From the NCBI GenBank assembly GCA_934437695.1, contig CAKSAW010000030.1:1-11029 (forward strand): a stretch of 11,029 nt of DNA, given 5' to 3'. Below the pieces are notes generated by a model. That model worked only from the letters and a program-made list of their open reading frames with translations. It was not told the origin of the DNA and ran no database searches. Of the stretch, positions 5,501 to 11,029 are shown in pieces. The DNA is from an uncultured Blautia sp. (GTDB lineage Bacteria; Bacillota; Clostridia; Lachnospirales; Lachnospiraceae). The translations under genes and the position numbers were made by a program. Positions within the stretch are counted from its first letter, which is position 1. Each line of letters begins with the position of its first letter.

Positions 5501-5529
5501 ATTATATAGAACAGGATTTTAGAAGTAAA
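5501..5529 (-). promoter_or_regulatory. Promoter of the purF-like / membrane-protein unit
   Basis: The minus strand has TTTACT (5529-5524), a 17-nt spacer and a perfect TATAAT (5506-5501), a good sigma-A promoter. Transcription would start near 5494 and leave a leader of about 150 nt before the ATG. The 250-bp gap after fbp and this promoter make the pair at least partly independent of polC-fbp. Confidence 0.7.
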
Positions 5530-5590
5530 GAGTTTTATCGCCTGTAGAACCAACCTCTTTTTGGGGGCTGCTTACAATTTTTGGATATTA

Positions 5591-7546
5591 TTATTTCTTT
5601 TCTTTTATAATACCGGTTCTGTATGCGTCCAGTAACTGGATCAGTTCCTGGATTCTTTCTTTTAAAGCATGTCCTGTATCTGTATCACCTACAAGCTGAC
5701 GTCTGGACATGTAGCTGACTGCCACACGATTTGATACGATATCTGTCTCCTTTGCCACAGCATCTGCTTTGGAAGTGAACGGCTCATGAGCAGTAAGATT
5801 CAGTCCATAGGAATTGTAGATCAGCGTATATCCGGCAATTCCGGTAACCTTTCTGTATGCTTTTGAAAAGCCTCCGTCAATAACAATAACCTTACCATTA
5901 CATTTCACAGGACTTTCTCCGTCACTCTGATGTACAGGCACATGTCCGTTAATGATATGTCCCTTCTCAGGATCCAGACCAAATTCACGGAGCATATTAT
6001 CTACCACTTCTTCCTTCTCCCAGAGACGATAATATGCATTTTTCTTTTCCATATGCGTAGAGGAATCTTCTATAAAATAACGCTCAAAAGTACTCATCTT
6101 GCTCTTTCCAAACAGTGGAGAATTCGGTGCAGCCCATATATACCACATGATATCTTTGCCTTTCTTCTGTTCCTCTTTTTCCATAGAGTAAAAGGCACGG
6201 CGCACATAGGCTTCAAGCACATCATACAGTTCTTTTCCCTTGTAGCTTTTGCCATAAATCTGCACTTCCCTGAATGTTCCGTCTTCATTCAGCGGAATAC
6301 TTCCATGGAAGAGAAGATTGCCATTATATACCGTATAAAGACCACCTTTATCCAGAAGTAAACGGATATGATTCTGCAGCTTCTCACAGTTTCGGAATGC
6401 AGAGGCCAGTTTGTCCATAACCTCAGCCTCTCCCTCCGTAAGCTCATAAGGATGTTTCCAGTCAATGGTAGGAAAATTTCTGTCACGAAGTGGATATTCT
6501 TTTCCATCAGGCAATGTAATCGTGCCCTTTTCAGGATTGATCCTGTGCAAAAGTGCTCTGTCCTCCATCTGGAATTCCCTGTGTCTGCGCACCAGTTTCC
6601 CTTCCAGTTTAAACTGGATAACAGCAATGGCCTTGTGCATTTTCTTACCCAGTTCTGCCTCAAGGATGTTATACTCAGAAGCGCCCTTCATAGCAAATAT
6701 CTCGCAGGGATCATCTTTATATGCCTCCATCACAAAGGTTGCCAAAGGCAGCATATTGATACCATATCCATCCTCAAGAATATCCAGATTTCCATATCTG
6801 ATACTGTTTCTCACTACTGTGGCAATACAGGCTTTCTGTCCTGCTGCAGCCCCCATCCAGACTACATCATGATTCCCCCACTGAATATCCAGAGAATGAT
6901 ACTGCATCAGACGGTCCATGATAAAGTGAGGAGCAGGACCTCTGTCATAAATATCACCGAGAATATGCAGATGATCTACAACAAGACGCTGGATCAGCTC
7001 TGCCAGTGCAATAATAAAATTCTCTGCACTGCCGATCTGGATGATCGTATTTACGATAGAATCGTAATATGCCTCTTTATCAAGAACCTCCGCTTTCTCC
7101 GTAATAAGTTCCTCTATCACATATGCATAATCTGCAGGAAGTGCTTTTCGTACCTTAGATCTGGTATACTTTGAAGCTGTTGTCTTACAGATTTCAATAA
7201 GCCTGTAAAGGGTGATCTTATACCAGTTTTCCATATCTTCTTCTGTATCCCTGATCAGATCCATCTTCTCACGTGGGTAGTAGATCAGGGTTGCCAGGGA
7301 ACGCTTATCACTGTTACTTAATGTATGGCCAAATACATCATCTATCTTCTTTCGCACAGCACCGGATCCATTCCTCAGTACATGGGAAAATGCCTGATAC
7401 TCTCCATGGATATCAGACATAAAATGCTCTGTTCCCTTTGGCAGGTTCAGAATAGACTGGAGATTAATGATCTCCGTAGATGCCTTTCCTATAGTAGGAT
7501 AAATCTCTGCCAGTCTCTGTAAATATCTTAATTCCTCTTTTCTCAT
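5591..7546 (-). CDS. fbp: Fructose-1,6-bisphosphatase, class III (Firmicutes type)
   Basis: The enzyme hydrolyses fructose 1,6-bisphosphate to fructose 6-phosphate, the committed step of gluconeogenesis, in the cytoplasm. At 651 aa it is close to the roughly 670-aa Bacillus protein and unlike the short class I and II enzymes. It belongs to the calcineurin-like metallophosphoesterases. Metal-binding motifs are SDIHGEY (44-50), GDIYDRGP (197-204) and WGNHDVVWMG (223-232), with GHIINGHVPV and VIDGGFSKAY in the C-terminal half. Two ATGs lie 6 nt apart. GGGAG (7557-7553) abuts the first (7552) but stands 6 nt from the second (7546), so the protein most likely begins MRKEELRYLQ. It follows polC after 24 nt and is probably co-transcribed. 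No clear terminator follows the stop. Function is confident. Confidence 0.95.
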   Translation of the reverse strand: MRKEELRYLQRLAEIYPTIGKASTEIINLQSILNLPKGTEHFMSDIHGEYQAFSHVLRNGSGAVRKKIDDVFGHTLSNSDKRSLATLIYYPREKMDLIRDTEEDMENWYKITLYRLIEICKTTASKYTRSKVRKALPADYAYVIEELITEKAEVLDKEAYYDSIVNTIIQIGSAENFIIALAELIQRLVVDHLHILGDIYDRGPAPHFIMDRLMQYHSLDIQWGNHDVVWMGAAAGQKACIATVVRNSIRYGNLDILEDGYGINMLPLATFVMEAYKDDPCEIFAMKGASEYNILEAELGKKMHKAIAVIQFKLEGKLVRRHREFQMEDRALLHRINPEKGTITLPDGKEYPLRDRNFPTIDWKHPYELTEGEAEVMDKLASAFRNCEKLQNHIRLLLDKGGLYTVYNGNLLFHGSIPLNEDGTFREVQIYGKSYKGKELYDVLEAYVRRAFYSMEKEEQKKGKDIMWYIWAAPNSPLFGKSKMSTFERYFIEDSSTHMEKKNAYYRLWEKEEVVDNMLREFGLDPEKGHIINGHVPVHQSDGESPVKCNGKVIVIDGGFSKAYRKVTGIAGYTLIYNSYGLNLTAHEPFTSKADAVAKETDIVSNRVAVSYMSRRQLVGDTDTGHALKERIQELIQLLDAYRTGIIKEKK

Positions 7547-7552
7547 ATTCAT

Positions 7553-7557
7553 CTCCC
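7553..7557 (-). promoter_or_regulatory. Ribosome binding site deciding the fbp start
   Basis: GGGAG on the minus strand is directly followed by ATGAATATG. It is too close to serve the first ATG but well placed for the second, 6 nt away. Confidence 0.65.
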
Positions 7558-7570
7558 ATTATTTATATTC

Positions 7571-10500
7571 TCAACCTGTAAAATCAAATAGAGACATCTG
7601 ATTTGACTGCGGAATATCTCCAAATAATTTCAGATCATCCATCAGATCGATCACTGTTTTGCTGACCTTGGTTCTGTCGCGGAAATCATCCTTTGACAAA
7701 AATTTCCCCTGTTTCGCAGCATCTACCACAGCATCTGCTGCCTTATCTCCAAGGCCATCGATTGTTGCAAGTGAAGGCATCAGTCTGCCATCTACGATCT
7801 GGAATCTCTGTGCCTTGGCAGTGTACAGATCAATGGGTACAAACTCAAAACCTCTTGCATACATCTCCTGTACGATACGCATATCTTTCAGAGTATCCAG
7901 TTCCTTCTTTGAAGCAGAATCCCCTTTCTTGCGTATTTCTGCCATATAATATTCCAGACGTTCCTTACCCATACACATCAGTTCATAAGAGAACGCTGTA
8001 GCACGGATACTAAAATATGCAGCATAATATGCCAGGGGCTGAAACACTTTATACCATGCGATCCTGTAAGCCATCATAACATATGCCGCAGCATGGGCTT
8101 TAGGGAACATATACTTAATCAGCTTGCAGGACCAGATGTACCAGTCCGGCACATCATGTTCCTTCATAGTTGTGATCCACTCATCACGAAGTCCCTTACC
8201 TTTACGTACACTCTCCATAATCGTAAAGGCAAGACCACTCTCCACACCTTTTCCAATAAGATAGATCATAATATCATCTCGGGTACAGATCGCAGTGGAA
8301 ATCGTAGCAGTACCATTCTGGATCAGTACCTGTGCATTTCCCAGCCATACGTCCGTACCATGGGAAAGTCCTGCAATACGGATCAGATCAGAGAAATATT
8401 TCGGCTTTGTATCAATAAGCATCTGCATGGCAAAATCAGTACCAAACTCCGGGATTCCCAGACAGCCAAGCTTACACCCTCCAATGTCTTCCGGTTCGAT
8501 CTTCAGTGCTTTTGTACTTGCAAACAATGACATGACATCCCTCTGGTCCAGGGGAACCTCCCTTGCACTGATACCAGTCAAGTCTTCCAGCATTCGGATC
8601 ATGGTCGGATCATCGTGTCCCAGTATATCAAGTTTCAGCAGGTTTCCATCAATAGAATGATAATCAAAATGTGTGGTGATAATGTCACTGTTCACATCAT
8701 TGGCTGGATGTTGGACAGGTGTAAACTTCTCAATTTCCTCACCAACCGGAAGTACGATAATACCTCCGGGATGCTGTCCTGTTGTACGGCGGACTCCTGT
8801 ACATCCCTGTACAATACGGTTGATCTCACAGTAACGCTTATGCACCCCACGTTCCTCAAAATAGTTCTTCACATATCCAAATGCCGTCTTCTCTGCAAGA
8901 GTACCAATGGTTCCTGCTTTAAATGTCTGCCCCTTGCCGAAAATAACCTCTGTATATCTGTGAGCATTCGCCTGATATTCACCGGAAAAGTTAAGGTCAA
9001 TATCAGGCTCCTTATCTCCTTTGAACCCAAGGAATGTCTCAAAAGGAATATCAAATCCCTCTTTTTTCATCTTTGTTCCACATTTCGGGCATATTTTATC
9101 CGGCATATCGCATCCTGCCATACCAGCAAACTGTTTTACTTCCGGAGAATCAAAATCACTGTATTTACAGTCAGGATTCGGGCAAAGATAATGGGGTGGC
9201 AGAGGATTTACCTCTGTGATACCTGACATGGTAGCTGCCAGAGAAGACCCTACAGAGCCTCGGGATCCTACCAGATATCCATCCTCATTTGACTTCCATA
9301 CCAGCTTCTGCGCAATAATATACATCACTGCATAACCATTGGAAATAATAGAATTCAGCTCCCTGTCCAGACGGCTTTCCACGATCTCAGGAAGAGGATC
9401 TCCGTACATTTCATGTGCTTTTGTAAAACAGATATTCTTCAGATCCTGATCAGAATTCTCAATGACCGGTGGGAATTTATCCGGATGGATCGGAGAGATC
9501 TTCTCGATCATATCAGCAATTTTATTTGTATTTGTAATAACAACCTCTTCTGCTTTCTCACTTCCAAGATAAGCAAATTCTTCAAGCATTTCCTCTGTGG
9601 TACGCAAATACAACGGTGCCTGATCATCTGCATCTGAGAAGCCGTTTCCTGCCATAATAATCCTTCTGTAAACCTCATCCTGAGGGTCCATGAAATGTAC
9701 ATCACAGGTTGCAACTACCGGCTTCTTAAACTGTTCTCCAAGCTTGACGATCTTTCTGTTTATTTCCTTCAGATCTTCTTCTGAGCTGATCATATCATGC
9801 TTATCATCAGCAATCATAAATCTGTTATTTCCAAGAGGCTGTATTTCCAGATAATCATAAAAATTCACCAGTCTGGCGATTTCAGTATCCGGTGCATTTC
9901 TCAAGATTGCCTGATACAGCTCTCCTGCCTCACATGCACTTCCTACCAGAAGCCCTTCTCTGTACTCTTCCAGTACACTTTTGGGCACACGGGGACGTCT
10001 GTGATAATATTTCAGATGAGACTGACTTACCAGCTTATACAGGTTGATACGCCCTGTTTCATTTCTGGCAAAAATAATCGCATGATAGGTAGGCAGCTTC
10101 TTGATCGTGTTTGCTGAAACTGCTCCCTGTTTATTCATCTCATCCACATCAAGAATATCCCTGTCTGCCAGCATCTTTACGAATTTCACGAAAATCTCCG
10201 CAGTACATGCTGCATCATCCACTGCACGGTGATGATTTTCCAGAGAAACACCCACTGCTTTCGCTACTGTATCAAGTTTAAATCTGTTCAGAGCAGGAAG
10301 CAGGAAACGGGCCATTCCCACTGTATCTACATAGGTAAAATCATGGTTTATCCCCAATCTGTCACAGTTTTTCATAATAAATCCCATATCGAAATCAGCA
10401 TTATGCGCGACCATAACCGCTCCTTTACTGAATTCCAGGAATTTAGGAAGAACCTCTTCGATAACCGGTGCATCCATAACCATACTGTCATTGATACTGG

Positions 10501-11029
10501 TCAGCTGTTCAATACGAAACGGGATCGGTACCCTGGGATTTACGAATGTAGAAAACCTGTCTGTGATCTCACCATTCTCTACCAACACTGCACCAATCTC
10601 AATGATCTGGCAGGTCAGTGAGGAGAAACCTGTTGTCTCAATATCAAAGACCACAAATCTGCCATTCAGCTTCTGCCCTTTTCCATTAGTCACCATACCC
10701 TTTAAGTCATCTACCAGATAAGCTTCCATTCCATAAAGGACTTTAAAATCTGAATCCTTGGGTACACATCCTCCCCATGCATCAAAACAGTGGTTTGCCT
10801 CAGGAAATGCCTGAACAACACCATGATCTGTGATCGCAATAGCAGGATGTCCCCATTCACAGGCACGTTTTACCAGTGACTTGGCATCTGTGACACCATC
10901 CATATCGCTCATCTTTGTATGGCAGTGAAGCTCCACCCTTTTCTGAGGACTGGTATCTACTCTGGCAGTTGTAAAGTTGGCAATCTTCTTAATCCCGGCT
11001 ATAGATGCAATGGTAAGTTCACTGTCAAA
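7571..11029 (-). CDS. polC: DNA polymerase III alpha subunit, Gram-positive type PolC, missing its N-terminus at the window edge
   Basis: PolC is the main replicative polymerase of low-GC Gram-positives and carries its own proofreading exonuclease. The frame is open to the right edge, so about 1152 C-terminal residues of an expected 1400-1450 are seen, beginning within or just after the N-terminal/OB region. Numbering from the first visible residue: PHP domain ELHCHTKMSDMDG (33-45) and ITDHG (66-70); inserted DnaQ-like exonuclease with DIETTG (129-134), HNADFD (209-214) and HRAVDDA (267-273); PHP continues; zinc-binding Cys 616, 621, 647, 650; polymerase acidic residues in PDIDLNFSGEYQ (Asp676, Asp678) and KLDILGHDD (Asp801); HhH and C-terminal tail ending QMSLFDFTG, where QMSLFDF is a likely sliding-clamp binding motif. 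An apparent start at 10936 (GTG) is internal. All catalytic motifs are intact. Confidence 0.97.
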   Translation of the reverse strand, partial: FDSELTIASIAGIKKIANFTTARVDTSPQKRVELHCHTKMSDMDGVTDAKSLVKRACEWGHPAIAITDHGVVQAFPEANHCFDAWGGCVPKDSDFKVLYGMEAYLVDDLKGMVTNGKGQKLNGRFVVFDIETTGFSSLTCQIIEIGAVLVENGEITDRFSTFVNPRVPIPFRIEQLTSINDSMVMDAPVIEEVLPKFLEFSKGAVMVAHNADFDMGFIMKNCDRLGINHDFTYVDTVGMARFLLPALNRFKLDTVAKAVGVSLENHHRAVDDAACTAEIFVKFVKMLADRDILDVDEMNKQGAVSANTIKKLPTYHAIIFARNETGRINLYKLVSQSHLKYYHRRPRVPKSVLEEYREGLLVGSACEAGELYQAILRNAPDTEIARLVNFYDYLEIQPLGNNRFMIADDKHDMISSEEDLKEINRKIVKLGEQFKKPVVATCDVHFMDPQDEVYRRIIMAGNGFSDADDQAPLYLRTTEEMLEEFAYLGSEKAEEVVITNTNKIADMIEKISPIHPDKFPPVIENSDQDLKNICFTKAHEMYGDPLPEIVESRLDRELNSIISNGYAVMYIIAQKLVWKSNEDGYLVGSRGSVGSSLAATMSGITEVNPLPPHYLCPNPDCKYSDFDSPEVKQFAGMAGCDMPDKICPKCGTKMKKEGFDIPFETFLGFKGDKEPDIDLNFSGEYQANAHRYTEVIFGKGQTFKAGTIGTLAEKTAFGYVKNYFEERGVHKRYCEINRIVQGCTGVRRTTGQHPGGIIVLPVGEEIEKFTPVQHPANDVNSDIITTHFDYHSIDGNLLKLDILGHDDPTMIRMLEDLTGISAREVPLDQRDVMSLFASTKALKIEPEDIGGCKLGCLGIPEFGTDFAMQMLIDTKPKYFSDLIRIAGLSHGTDVWLGNAQVLIQNGTATISTAICTRDDIMIYLIGKGVESGLAFTIMESVRKGKGLRDEWITTMKEHDVPDWYIWSCKLIKYMFPKAHAAAYVMMAYRIAWYKVFQPLAYYAAYFSIRATAFSYELMCMGKERLEYYMAEIRKKGDSASKKELDTLKDMRIVQEMYARGFEFVPIDLYTAKAQRFQIVDGRLMPSLATIDGLGDKAADAVVDAAKQGKFLSKDDFRDRTKVSKTVIDLMDDLKLFGDIPQSNQMSLFDFTG

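Noticed and set aside
6368..7174. Long plus-strand open frame opposite fbp (268 codons), and similar antisense frames opposite polC, comM and dprA
   Set aside because: These are shadows of well-supported minus-strand genes: their translations show no domain, composition is Cys/Ile/Ser-rich as expected for antisense, and there are no ribosome binding sites.
10936..11029. GTG at 10936 as the true start of polC
   Set aside because: The frame remains open to the window edge with sensible protein (ending TSPQKR before the PHP motif), and PolC needs its N-terminal region. The gene is simply cut by the window.
1..11029. CRISPR array, tRNA/rRNA genes, insertion sequences or prophage genes
   Set aside because: I saw no regularly spaced identical repeats, no tRNA-like cloverleaf or rRNA signatures, and no transposase, integrase or phage structural motifs in either strand.

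Overview
The window reads as chromosomal core DNA of a low-GC Gram-positive bacterium, most likely a Clostridia member of the Lachnospiraceae type. It carries a PolC-type DNA polymerase III, a class III (Firmicutes-type) fructose-1,6-bisphosphatase and a comM-dprA-topA cluster. Its genes use TTG and ATG starts with strong AAGGAG-like ribosome binding sites. No tRNA, rRNA, CRISPR array, insertion sequence or phage gene is visible. The family assignment rests on gene content and remembered sequence style, not on a search.

Layout, left to right. All genes are on the minus strand except one small regulator. Positions 1-179 hold the first 59 codons of topA. Upstream of it in transcription order lie dprA (273-1190) and comM (1211-2743, TTG start), which form one operon comM-dprA-topA. 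A 260-bp divergent spacer (2744-3003) carries direct and inverted repeats. It separates comM from a plus-strand 71-aa XRE-type regulator (3004-3219). A perfect 21-bp hairpin (3228-3284) ends transcription from both sides.

Next come a 198-aa membrane-anchored protein with a Pro/Thr linker (3305-3901) and, just upstream of it, a PurF-like protein (3925-5340). This pair has its own good promoter (-10 at 5501-5506) and a leader of about 150 nt with competing RNA stems. Further upstream are fbp (5591-7546) and polC (7571 to beyond the right edge), 24 nt apart and probably co-transcribed.

The most interesting gene is the PurF-like one. The nucleophilic N-terminal cysteine of amidophosphoribosyltransferase is replaced by glycine, and the other glutamine-site signatures are also gone. 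The phosphoribosyltransferase PRPP motif and all four expected iron-sulfur cysteines remain. It should not hydrolyse glutamine. It may use free ammonia or another nucleophile, or act as a regulator, and a normal purF would be expected elsewhere in the genome. Its structured leader and its membrane-anchored neighbour of unknown function make this the region to examine. The remaining genes are mostly ordinary housekeeping, apart from a DprA that lacks its N-terminal SAM/HhH-like domain.
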